Assembly: GCF_900636325.1 (NCBI RefSeq)
Contig: NZ_LR134263.1
Coordinates: 62,001 to 126,000, forward strand
Origin: Staphylococcus delphini
GTDB lineage: Bacteria > Bacillota > Bacilli > Staphylococcales > Staphylococcaceae
Reading direction: 5' to 3'
DNA: 64,000 nt
Below the pieces are notes generated by a model. That model searched no databases. It was not told where the DNA came from and saw only the letters and a program-made list of their open reading frames with translations. A program made the position numbers and the translations under genes. Positions 8,522 through 15,787 of the stretch are shown in pieces (position 1 is the first letter of the stretch; every line of letters starts with the position of its first letter).

Positions 8522-9319
8522 ATGCTAAAAGGGTGGACGACGATGGCACTATCTGCGGTAATGACACTCACTTCATTATGCTTTACGACTACCAGTTACG
8601 CACGCAATTTATTAGGGACGACGACTTTAGCTGCTTCATCTGATGTACCTACTGCTATGCAACAACCTCAGCATGTACAGGGTCATGGAAATGCAATCCC
8701 CAACAGTCAACAAGAGCACCTCTCATCACAAGACATCCTTCCAATTCCTTATCCTGATGTGAACCAATATATTATGAAAAACCATATTGAACATGCCCCA
8801 GTTGTTAAAGATGCACGTATGGAGAGCTTGCCTAAAATTCCATATCAGTACGGCGCTTATATCGGTGTCGTTATTCATGAAGTCGGTGAAGATGACCGTA
8901 CATTAGAGCAATGGGTCGACCGGATGTATCGGACATATGAGAGGGCTTTTGTTCATGCATTTGTAGATGCACATGAAATCCATATCACAGCGCCGTCAAA
9001 CTATATTGCTTGGGGTGCGGGAAAAAAAGCTAATCCGTACTTTTATCATATTGAAGTCGTCCGGATGTATAGTTTTGATGATTTTGCAAGATCGGTGAAT
9101 AACCAAGCATGGCTCGCAGCATATATGTTGAAACAACAAAATATTGAACCGACATTAGCCGATGCGCAAGAAGGGGTGGGCTCGATTATTAGTCATAACG
9201 CCATCACAAGATACTGGGGCGGTACCACACATACTGACCCTATCGCATATTATAATAGATGGAATTACAACATGGATAAATTTTTTGAGTTAGTGAAATA
9301 TCATTATGATCAAATGTAA
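8522..9319 (+). CDS. Secreted N-acetylmuramoyl-L-alanine amidase (Amidase_2, Atl-like)
   Basis: A 265-residue exported peptidoglycan hydrolase cutting the bond between MurNAc and the stem peptide. A signal peptide with cleavage near TSYA-RN occupies about residues 1-27, then a low-complexity linker, then an Amidase_2 domain from about residue 110. Zinc ligands are apparent: His in VVIHEVG, His in YFYHIEVV or HAFVDAH, and His/Asp in the SHNAITRYWGGTTHTDP segment. It closely resembles the amidase module of staphylococcal Atl but has no glucosaminidase or repeat domains. The ATG at 8522 (AAAGGTG site) is preferred over an upstream in-frame ATG at 8480. Confidence 0.87.
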   Translation: MLKGWTTMALSAVMTLTSLCFTTTSYARNLLGTTTLAASSDVPTAMQQPQHVQGHGNAIPNSQQEHLSSQDILPIPYPDVNQYIMKNHIEHAPVVKDARMESLPKIPYQYGAYIGVVIHEVGEDDRTLEQWVDRMYRTYERAFVHAFVDAHEIHITAPSNYIAWGAGKKANPYFYHIEVVRMYSFDDFARSVNNQAWLAAYMLKQQNIEPTLADAQEGVGSIISHNAITRYWGGTTHTDPIAYYNRWNYNMDKFFELVKYHYDQM

Positions 9320-9361
9320 AATAACGCGGTTTTGATAGCAGAAGTATCATTAAAATCATAA

Positions 9362-9391
9362 GCGGGGCTGGGACATTCGTTTCCTAGCCCC
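9362..9391. terminator. Hairpin of the staphylococcal GGGAC intergenic type
   Basis: GGGGCT-GGGA pairs with TTCC-AGCCCC around a short loop. It lies 43 bp after the amidase stop and before the convergent YagU-like gene, so it can end both transcripts. Similar TGGGACA hairpins recur between staphylococcal genes, and another is at 54557-54606. Confidence 0.6.
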
Positions 9392-9475
9392 TCTTCAACG
9401 ATGAACGAAAAGCAAAATATGAAAATACATTAAGGTAAGACCATTAAAAAATTTGTGTCTCAGTATCTGTCTGTT

Positions 9476-9976
9476 TTATTGAAGTTCAGATTGGTGCTTA
9501 TAAAAGTAAAGTTGACGGGCGCCTTCAATCGTCATCATCCAAACGATATGTCCGAATAACTCAGATACATGCTCATGGAAAGGTTGATGCCATGGTGCCG
9601 GTACTGTGTGCATGAGCGGCATTAAAATCAAATGGAAGAACACCCAAATGACCACCCCGAAAACAGCCCCATAACCCACAGCGACAGCTGCGTACTTTTT
9701 CACTAACATGCAATAAATCACAGCAATGACAATAGAAAAACTGAAATGTACGATAAAACTTACCCATGGCAGCGTCATTTCTGAAAATGTATACGTTTGA
9801 TGTGTAAAGTCATGACTCAATCCGAGTTGTTGCAATAACTCTTGTGGTGGATTTGTCGCATTTCTTTCTGGCGTACGCGGTGGAAACATCACTTCCCAAC
9901 CGAGTTTAACGATTCCAGATAATATACCGCCAATTAAACCTGTAAAGAGCAACATGCCCCATTGTCGTTGTCTCAA
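9476..9976 (-). CDS. YagU family (DUF1440) inner-membrane protein
   Basis: A 166-residue membrane protein with about four helices and the family pattern: GGILSGIVKLGWEVMFPPR at the N-terminus, the NPPQ segment, then paired helices VAVGYGAVFGVVIWVFFHL and a terminal region with HEHVSELFGHIVW. YagU in Escherichia coli is linked to acid resistance; the biochemical role is not known. A GAGGTCCTG ribosome binding site precedes the start. It faces the amidase gene and has no evident operon partner. Confidence 0.8.
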   Translation of the reverse strand: MRQRQWGMLLFTGLIGGILSGIVKLGWEVMFPPRTPERNATNPPQELLQQLGLSHDFTHQTYTFSEMTLPWVSFIVHFSFSIVIAVIYCMLVKKYAAVAVGYGAVFGVVIWVFFHLILMPLMHTVPAPWHQPFHEHVSELFGHIVWMMTIEGARQLYFYKHQSELQ

Positions 9977-10308
9977 TATCAGGACCTCCTTGTTGTATTA
10001 GATATTCAAAGTATAAAATTATGTGAAAAATTTATCAATATATTATTATCATATACTTTTGAATATTTGATGACGAATAGATTGAGTCAAATAAATGGTC
10101 GCCTATTAGTTAAAGCGATAGGTTATATAACAAATAGCGCATCATTTCATTATGTGCACTGTTGGTGTTTCGTGATGGTTTCGAGAATTGCTCGAAAAAT
10201 AAACGCTAAAACAAGGTATCAGTCAAATCCCCAATCCTATGTTATGATAGTAGCAAATTTAAAGACAGTCATCAGCGGGTTGAGAAAATGATCTAAAGGA
10301 GAATCAAG
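9977..10308 (+). promoter_or_regulatory. Intergenic region with extended -10 for the FMN reductase
   Basis: No believable gene lies in this 332-bp AT-rich stretch. An extended -10, TGTTATGAT, spans 10240-10248, about 60 bp before the FMN reductase start. No matching -35 is evident, which an extended -10 does not need. Confidence 0.4.
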
Positions 10309-10866
10309 ATGAAAAACATTGTATTTATTTGTGGGAGCTTGAGGAAAGGTTCGTACAACCGAATTTATATGGAGAAAATGATGCAACAAGTTCCTGAAAA
10401 TTGGAATATTAAAGAAGTATCATTCAAAGATGTTCCCGTATACAACTTTGACCTTGAAGGCGATCAAGAGCCAGCAGCTGTAACCGAATTTCGTGATGCG
10501 TTAGGCGAAGCAGACGGTATTGTCATCGTCACACCGGAGTACAATACAGGTACACCAGGTCCGTTGAAAAATGCGATTGACTGGGCATCTCGTATTAAAA
10601 ATAAAGGGGACCGTTCACCATTAATCGACCGTCCATTTGCGATTGCGGGTTGTTCACCAGGCGCAACAGGTTCGGCATTGTCTCAAGCACAATTAAGACA
10701 AACACTAACAGCGATGAATGCGCATATTATGCCAGGACCCAAATTAATTATCGGACGCATACATGAATTGATTACAGATGCAGGGACAATTGAAGACGAG
10801 CGCACAATTTCTTATATGAAACGTTTTGTAAATGCATTCGATGCCTATATCGATCGTTTAAATTAA
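10309..10866 (+). CDS. NADPH-dependent FMN reductase / azoreductase-like flavoprotein
   Basis: A 185-residue flavodoxin-fold oxidoreductase of the FMN_red family. The FMN phosphate loop is GSLRKGSYNR (residues 8-17), and the EYNTGTPGPLKNAIDW segment near residue 80 is the family signature. Such proteins reduce quinones, azo dyes or FMN with NADPH in the cytosol. The ATG follows AAAGGAGAATC. It is monocistronic, followed at once by a strong terminator. The physiological electron acceptor cannot be read from sequence. Confidence 0.9.
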   Translation: MKNIVFICGSLRKGSYNRIYMEKMMQQVPENWNIKEVSFKDVPVYNFDLEGDQEPAAVTEFRDALGEADGIVIVTPEYNTGTPGPLKNAIDWASRIKNKGDRSPLIDRPFAIAGCSPGATGSALSQAQLRQTLTAMNAHIMPGPKLIIGRIHELITDAGTIEDERTISYMKRFVNAFDAYIDRLN

Positions 10867-10871
10867 TCATT

Positions 10872-10909
10872 AAAAGCTCATGGTAGGGGTGGCTATCATG
10901 AGCTTTTTT
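10872..10909 (+). terminator. Terminator of the FMN reductase gene
   Basis: AAAAGCTCATG pairs perfectly with CATGAGCTTTT around a 14-base loop, followed by further Ts. It starts 6 bp after the stop codon. Confidence 0.9.
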
Positions 10910-11016
10910 GGCGTGTGTTTAAAAATTGAAGTGGATCACTTTTATGAACAAATAAAAAAGAAAGCCATGCGTTTCATTTCAAAAAGTTAAGGTCGGTATG
11001 CCCTTTGTCGGTTATC

Positions 11017-11091
11017 AACGGATACAGCGACTGTGAATGGCGGGACGACCTTCTTTGATGGCGTGGATTTTTGTAATTGTTTGTATCCGTT
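11017..11091. repeat. Inverted repeat enclosing 55 bases (possible structured RNA)
   Basis: AACGGATACA at 11017-11026 is the exact reverse complement of TGTATCCGTT at 11082-11091. The enclosed 55 bases are relatively GC-rich for this region (GGCGGGACGACC segment). The stretch lies in a 370-bp gap with no gene, before the small membrane protein gene. It is not a riboswitch class I recognise. Confidence 0.3.
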
Positions 11092-11236
11092 TTGGTAGAA
11101 CAAACGATAATATATGCATAAGTTAGTAGTTTTATGAAATATAGTTTACTTATTACATTTATTTTATTTATAATAGTTTTGATAGAGATTATTTCATTCA
11201 GCCAAATAGAGAAAAAGAGAGATTGGAGTGTATGAA

Positions 11237-11518
11237 ATGAGTTATGCTGTAGGTATTAGTTTTACGATTTTAATTTTATTAACAGGTCTATGGTTTATTA
11301 TTTTTAACCGCCATCAACCTATTATTTTCTTTTTTCCAGAAAAGGCGCGTACGAATGTATTAACAGGAAGATCTTTTCTAGTTTTAAGCTTGATTTACTT
11401 TATCATTGTCATCATTTTACCCGTACGGATCTCGACCATGTTGTTACTGTACATAGGGTTGACGGCGTTGGATTTAATTGTCATGTACATATTATTAAAA
11501 CTAGAAGTGATTGAATAA
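11237..11518 (+). CDS. Small hydrophobic membrane protein, unknown function
   Basis: A 93-residue protein with three transmembrane helices (about residues 5-25, 44-65 and 67-88) separated by a short basic loop (FFFPEKARTNVLTGRS). I do not recognise the family. The ATG at 11237 is chosen because GGAG lies 8 bp upstream; an upstream in-frame GTG at 11228 overlaps that site. It is followed by a terminator and then the LysR gene in the same direction, but nothing ties it to the regulator. Confidence 0.7.
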   Translation: MSYAVGISFTILILLTGLWFIIFNRHQPIIFFFPEKARTNVLTGRSFLVLSLIYFIIVIILPVRISTMLLLYIGLTALDLIVMYILLKLEVIE

Positions 11519-11533
11519 TAAGCAATATGTGAG

Positions 11534-11563
11534 ACGGCTTTGTGTGGAACAAGGTCGTTTTTT
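11534..11563 (+). terminator. Terminator after the small membrane protein gene
   Basis: ACGGCTTTGT pairs, with two G-U pairs, with ACAAGGTCGT and is followed by six Ts. It lies just upstream of the LysR gene ribosome binding site. Confidence 0.65.
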
Positions 11564-11586
11564 GATTTTTAAGGGGTGTTATCTTT

Positions 11587-12477
11587 ATGAAAGAACAAGA
11601 TTATAAAATTCTATCTTTGCTTTATCGGGAGAAAAATTTAACGAGAGTAGCAGAAAAACTGTTTATGTCGCAACCTGCTTTGACTTACCGTATTAAGAAA
11701 ATTGAAGAAGAGTTTGGGATTCATTTAACGAATAAATTTGGTAAAAACATTGAATTTACAACAGAGGGCGAATATTTAATTCAGTTTTCTAATAGAATTT
11801 TACATGACATTCAGAACTTAAAAAACAGCATTAGCGAAATTAAAGCTTCACGTCCGCAGAGCTTTAAATTAGGTGTGAATAACAATTTTATTCTTTATCA
11901 CTTACCTAATATGATAAAAGATTATGCACAAGCGGGACATGTGCTCAATATGAATGTTGAGAGTGGCTGGAGTTCCGATATATTACAAAAACTTGAAAAT
12001 AATGAATTAGACATTGCGATTGTGACAGGTGATTATCAGTGGCATGGGGAGAAAATATTTTTAAAACGAGATCCTATTACATTGATTAGTAGTCATCCTA
12101 TCGATTTTGAAAATTTGTATAAAGCACCAAGGATTAACTATAAGCCACGAAAAAATTATAAAGCTTATGTTGAACTTGAGAATTCAATCACGAAATTAAT
12201 TAATGATTGGTGGCAGACACAGTATGATGAACAAGCGCACATTATCATTGAATCTGATCAAGTGGCATTTTGTAAACAGTTAGTTCAAGCAGGGGTGGGT
12301 TATTCGATTGTGCCGCACTCATGTATTGAAAAAGGGGAAAAGTTTTATCAATATCATTTAAAAGATGAAGAAGATAAGTACATTTATAGAAAAACATGGC
12401 TATTTTATAGAACATCTATTCAGAAAAATAGCCACATATATCATTTTATAGAGTTTTGTAAGAGTTATTTTGATTAA
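11587..12477 (+). CDS. LysR-family transcriptional regulator
   Basis: A 296-residue LTTR. The N-terminal winged helix (residues 1-60) contains RVAEKLFMSQPALTYRIKKIEEEFG, with a linker helix to about 90. The C-terminal periplasmic-binding-like effector domain runs to the end. AAGGGGTG lies 8 bp before the ATG. Its last 4 bp overlap the end of the convergent YfcC-family transporter gene, so a link to the transporter and M20 peptidase operon is plausible but not shown. Effector unknown. Confidence 0.88.
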   Translation: MKEQDYKILSLLYREKNLTRVAEKLFMSQPALTYRIKKIEEEFGIHLTNKFGKNIEFTTEGEYLIQFSNRILHDIQNLKNSISEIKASRPQSFKLGVNNNFILYHLPNMIKDYAQAGHVLNMNVESGWSSDILQKLENNELDIAIVTGDYQWHGEKIFLKRDPITLISSHPIDFENLYKAPRINYKPRKNYKAYVELENSITKLINDWWQTQYDEQAHIIIESDQVAFCKQLVQAGVGYSIVPHSCIEKGEKFYQYHLKDEEDKYIYRKTWLFYRTSIQKNSHIYHFIEFCKSYFD

Positions 12478-13871
12478 GGTCCGTAATTAATAAATACAGC
12501 GATAATTAAAAAGATAGTGCCGACGAGTGTCCACCAAAGTACAAGAGGGAAAGCAAATCTCAGCCATTTTGTCCAAGGAATACCACCTATGGCAAGGACA
12601 GACATAAGCACCCCAGAGAAAGGTGTAATGATGTTAGTAATGCCGTCACCAAGTTTAAAGGCAAGTACAGTCGTTTGTCGTGTGAGTCCAATCATATCAC
12701 CAATAGGACTCATGATAGGCATAACGATAGATGCTTGCCCACTACCAGAACTGACAAGAATGTTGAAAAACCAGTTGAACGCAAACATAGCTAATGCGCC
12801 TATTGTAGTAGGCAAATCTTGCATATGTGCAGTCGCTGCATGTGTAATCGTATCTAAGACGTGAGCATCTTTAAAGATAACAATGATTGAGCGTGCAACA
12901 CCAATAATCATCGCACCGTAAGCTAATTTTCTAACCCCTTCCATAAATGTTTTGATAAAGGCATTAGGAGAAATCCGTTCAACAAAAGCAACGAGAATGG
13001 CAGCAATAATAAAAATAGCTGATAATTCTTTGACCGCCCATTTGTAATGGAAGACACCATATAAAAAGACACCAATCGCACCAATAAAAATAAGAATGAT
13101 GAGAAAATGCTTTTTATTGAATTTTTCATACGTTGGAATTTGTGCGTCATTAACAACTGGGAAAGGATTGTCTCGCAAAATACTTTTAGAGGGATCTAAA
13201 CTAATTTTACGTGTATACCAGATAATATAAATGATAGTCACAATAATGAGTGCAATGAAAATGATAATTCTGTACCATGCACCAGAGAAAAGTGGAACAC
13301 CTGCGATTCTTTGCGCCACACCCATAATCGCAGGGTCAAATGTACCGACCGCACCGCCAGCAAAGTTACCGAGGTAAACCATGGACACCCCTACGATAGC
13401 ATCTAAATTTAACGCCTTTGCTAACATAATACCAATCGGAATAAACGCGATAACGGTATTGCCTGACACACCAACTTGATGCATCACACCAAATAATAAT
13501 GATATGACAATGATTAAGACATATTGGTTCCCTTTTGTCTTTTCGACTAAAGTTTGGATACCACTATAGGTTGCGCCGGTTGAATCAATAATCGCAATTG
13601 CTCCGCCGATAATAAGGACTAAGAAAATAATGTCTGCACTTTCTACTAAACCATGTGGAATGGCAGTGAAAAAGTCCATAATGCCGGTGGGGTGCTTTGG
13701 TGTCGCGTGAAAAGAGTTTGGAATGATTTCTTTAATACTTCCTACAGCTTTTCTTTTATATTCCCCTGAAGGCAGAATGTATGTGAGCAGTGCGGCAATA
13801 ATGGACATCGTAAAAATAATGACGATTGCATCAGGGAATTTTTTGCCATCCTTTTGTTTCATTTCAAACAC
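12474..13871 (-). CDS. YfcC-family (DcuC superfamily) transporter
   Basis: A 465-residue polytopic membrane protein with about 11-12 helices. It has the YfcC features: N-terminal PDAIVIIFTMSIIAALLTYILPSG with the first helix, internal repeats around GVMHQVGVSGNTVIAFIPIG and NWFFNILVSSGSGQASIVMP, and a C-terminal TNIITPFSGVLMSVLAIGGIPW. Relatives transport basic amino acids, peptides or dicarboxylates. It lies 12 bp downstream of the M20 amidohydrolase gene, so it probably imports the amidated amino acid or dipeptide that enzyme hydrolyses. Confidence 0.85.
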   Translation of the reverse strand: MFEMKQKDGKKFPDAIVIIFTMSIIAALLTYILPSGEYKRKAVGSIKEIIPNSFHATPKHPTGIMDFFTAIPHGLVESADIIFLVLIIGGAIAIIDSTGATYSGIQTLVEKTKGNQYVLIIVISLLFGVMHQVGVSGNTVIAFIPIGIMLAKALNLDAIVGVSMVYLGNFAGGAVGTFDPAIMGVAQRIAGVPLFSGAWYRIIIFIALIIVTIIYIIWYTRKISLDPSKSILRDNPFPVVNDAQIPTYEKFNKKHFLIILIFIGAIGVFLYGVFHYKWAVKELSAIFIIAAILVAFVERISPNAFIKTFMEGVRKLAYGAMIIGVARSIIVIFKDAHVLDTITHAATAHMQDLPTTIGALAMFAFNWFFNILVSSGSGQASIVMPIMSPIGDMIGLTRQTTVLAFKLGDGITNIITPFSGVLMSVLAIGGIPWTKWLRFAFPLVLWWTLVGTIFLIIAVFINYGP

Positions 13872-13883
13872 CTCAACTTTTTG

Positions 13884-15068
13884 TTACAACGCTTGATGAG
13901 CTTGTTTAAACTCATAGCTAATTTGATGTCTTAAATCTGGAGAAGTTAAAAAGTCTGCTACGGTATAACTTAACGCTTTGCTCGCCACTCGAATGGCATT
14001 ATGGGCTTCAGTCGTTTTTCCAGCTTCCACCCAAGCTTTTGTATGGTTTGGTGTATGAAGCGGGACAAAAGCTGTCCTTAAACAAGCACCAGGTACATGA
14101 TGTGTGACTAAACTGAAATCTGTTGAGCCAGTCTTTTCTCTTGGTGGTGAGATTCGAACAGCACCCGCTAGTTCAGCATTTTTTAATAAAACATCATTTA
14201 ACGTTTGAACATTGACTTTACTTTCTAATTGTTTTACTGTTTTGATTCTCACTTCAGTTTCTGTAGCAAGAGCAGCTCCCTCTGCAACACGTTTCACTCG
14301 TTTTAACAATTGATTCAGATTTGAACGTTTTTCAGCTCTAAAAGAAAACTGGGCTGATGCGAACTCAGGCACGATATTGACAGCTTGCCCGCCATTCGTA
14401 ATAATGCCATGCATACGTACATCACTTGTGACATGCTCTCGTAAATATTCAATCCCGTTAAATAGCATCATGACACCATCTAAAGCGCTACGACCGAGTT
14501 CGGGTGAAACGGCTGCATGAGAAGGGATGCCTGTAAATTCAAACGTCATCTTATTAATTGCCAACGACTTTGTATCAACTGTAGTACGGTCACTTCCATG
14601 CATCATGAGTGCTAAATCTAAGTCTTTGAACACACCAGCCTTTTGCATTGGTAATTTGCCACTCGTTGTTTCTTCTGCCGGCGTGCCAATCACTTTAATA
14701 ATAAAACTTAAATCTGAACAAGCTTTAATAGTTGCAATTGCAGCACCGATAATAGTTGGAGCCTGAAGTTGGTGCCCACAACCATGACCTAACTGAGCCA
14801 AAGCGTCATATTCACAAATTAAACCAATCGTATAAGGTTCTTTTAGCGAGTCCATATGGTGATCAAATGTAGCAATAAACGAAGTAGGTAAATTAGCGAC
14901 GTGTCGTTCTATGTCAAACCCATACTTTTCAAGAATTGCGGTAATTTGTTCAACAGCTTTGAATTCTTCATTGCCGAGCTCAGGATGATCGTGTATAAAG
15001 TCGTTAAGGTGATAGAGTTCATTTTCAATATTATGAATGACTTGGTCGATTTTTAGTTGATAAGTCAT
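13884..15068 (-). CDS. M20 family amidohydrolase / metallopeptidase (AbgB/aminoacylase-like)
   Basis: A 394-residue cytosolic metalloenzyme hydrolysing N-acyl or aminobenzoyl-glutamate-type amides. Metal ligands are visible in ICEYDALAQLGHGCGHQLQ (His/Cys-His), the catalytic PAEETTSGK pair of Glu residues, MMHGSDR, and the C-terminal GSTDF...HTPNHTKAWV segment. The dimerisation lid domain lies at about residues 170-290. The start at 15068 is preferred to an in-frame upstream ATG at 15140 because AAAGGAGGGAG lies just before it and the family begins here. Directly downstream is the YfcC-like transporter. Confidence 0.88.
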   Translation of the reverse strand: MTYQLKIDQVIHNIENELYHLNDFIHDHPELGNEEFKAVEQITAILEKYGFDIERHVANLPTSFIATFDHHMDSLKEPYTIGLICEYDALAQLGHGCGHQLQAPTIIGAAIATIKACSDLSFIIKVIGTPAEETTSGKLPMQKAGVFKDLDLALMMHGSDRTTVDTKSLAINKMTFEFTGIPSHAAVSPELGRSALDGVMMLFNGIEYLREHVTSDVRMHGIITNGGQAVNIVPEFASAQFSFRAEKRSNLNQLLKRVKRVAEGAALATETEVRIKTVKQLESKVNVQTLNDVLLKNAELAGAVRISPPREKTGSTDFSLVTHHVPGACLRTAFVPLHTPNHTKAWVEAGKTTEAHNAIRVASKALSYTVADFLTSPDLRHQISYEFKQAHQAL

Positions 15069-15084
15069 AGTGACTCCCTCCTTT

Positions 15085-15098
15085 TGAAAGCGCTTTCT
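15085..15098. promoter_or_regulatory. cre site upstream of the M20 amidohydrolase operon
   Basis: TGAAAGCGCTTTCT fits the CcpA consensus TGWAANCGNTNNCW fully. It lies immediately before the Shine-Dalgarno sequence, where CcpA would act as a roadblock. This predicts glucose repression of amidohydrolase and transporter. Confidence 0.75.
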
Positions 15099-15234
15099 TA
15101 GGATAAAGTTATCACTTAAAGGATATGGAGTGAAATTCAATTTTTTTAAGTCACGATAAAAAATTTTTATAGTAAAGTGTTGGGGTTGAATCGATATACA
15201 GATAGGGAGCCCAACTGGGTAAAAAGAAAATTAA

Positions 15235-15250
15235 TGTTTCACGTGAAAAC
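15235..15250. other. Near-match to the parS partition site
   Basis: TGTTTCACGTGAAAAC matches 14 of 16 positions of the Firmicutes Spo0J/ParB-binding consensus TGTTNCACGTGAAACA; only the last two bases are swapped. It lies in non-coding DNA, as real parS sites may. The core CACGTG palindrome is intact. Confidence 0.45.
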
Positions 15251-15639
15251 TTGGGATGAAGTAATAGGATTTTTTAGAGATAAGGTCATATGAATGAAGT
15301 CGGATGTGTCGCGTACAGTAAAAAGATGGGAGTATGGTAGCTTTGGCAATTGAATAGGCTGCGGAAATATGTTAACTGTAAAAATACATTGCACATTCCG
15401 ATGAGCTTTTTGAGTACGAAGAAGTTAAGAATAAAAAAATTGAAGTGTGCACAGCTACAGCATATTCGACCAGAAGTTAAAGATTAAAGAGAAGGTGGCA
15501 GTATACAAAGGAAAAGTGGGAAATATACGATAATTACCATGAACAAGAATTGGCTTAAATGAAAACGTTCAAAAAGTGTAGAAGAGGATAATCTTGTGGA
15601 TACGGTATGAATTGGGAAAAATTTATTGTATAATATCGA
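15251..15639. other. Non-coding stretch before the CRISPR leader
   Basis: About 390 bp with stop codons in all frames and no recognisable gene or remnant. The only notable string is a TATAAT at 15629-15634, without a well-spaced -35. Confidence 0.4.
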
Positions 15640-15787
15640 TGATGTGTTTTGAAAATTTTTTAGTTGGTTGAAACTGAAATGTCTAAAAATTGGACAATTA
15701 GGATATTTTTAATGTTAAAGTTGTCTTAATTTCAGACGCGGTTAAATGATAGATATTCACGCTATTAAGGGATTTCTATAGCTGACT
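15640..15787 (+). promoter_or_regulatory. Probable CRISPR leader
   Basis: AT-rich sequence directly 5' of the first repeat. The orientation is set by the repeat, whose 3' end ACGAGAAC is the known type III-A crRNA 5' tag, and by the decayed repeats lying at the opposite end. The leader should contain the pre-crRNA promoter, but no strong -35/-10 pair is obvious. Upper boundary is a guess. Confidence 0.55.

Noticed and set aside
9962-10291. 109-codon frame before the FMN reductase
   Set aside because: Starts in the YagU-like gene leader, has no ribosome binding site, and runs through the reductase promoter.
15251-15639. Decayed gene before the CRISPR leader
   Set aside because: Short peptide stretches appear in all frames but none gives a coherent family even with frame corrections.
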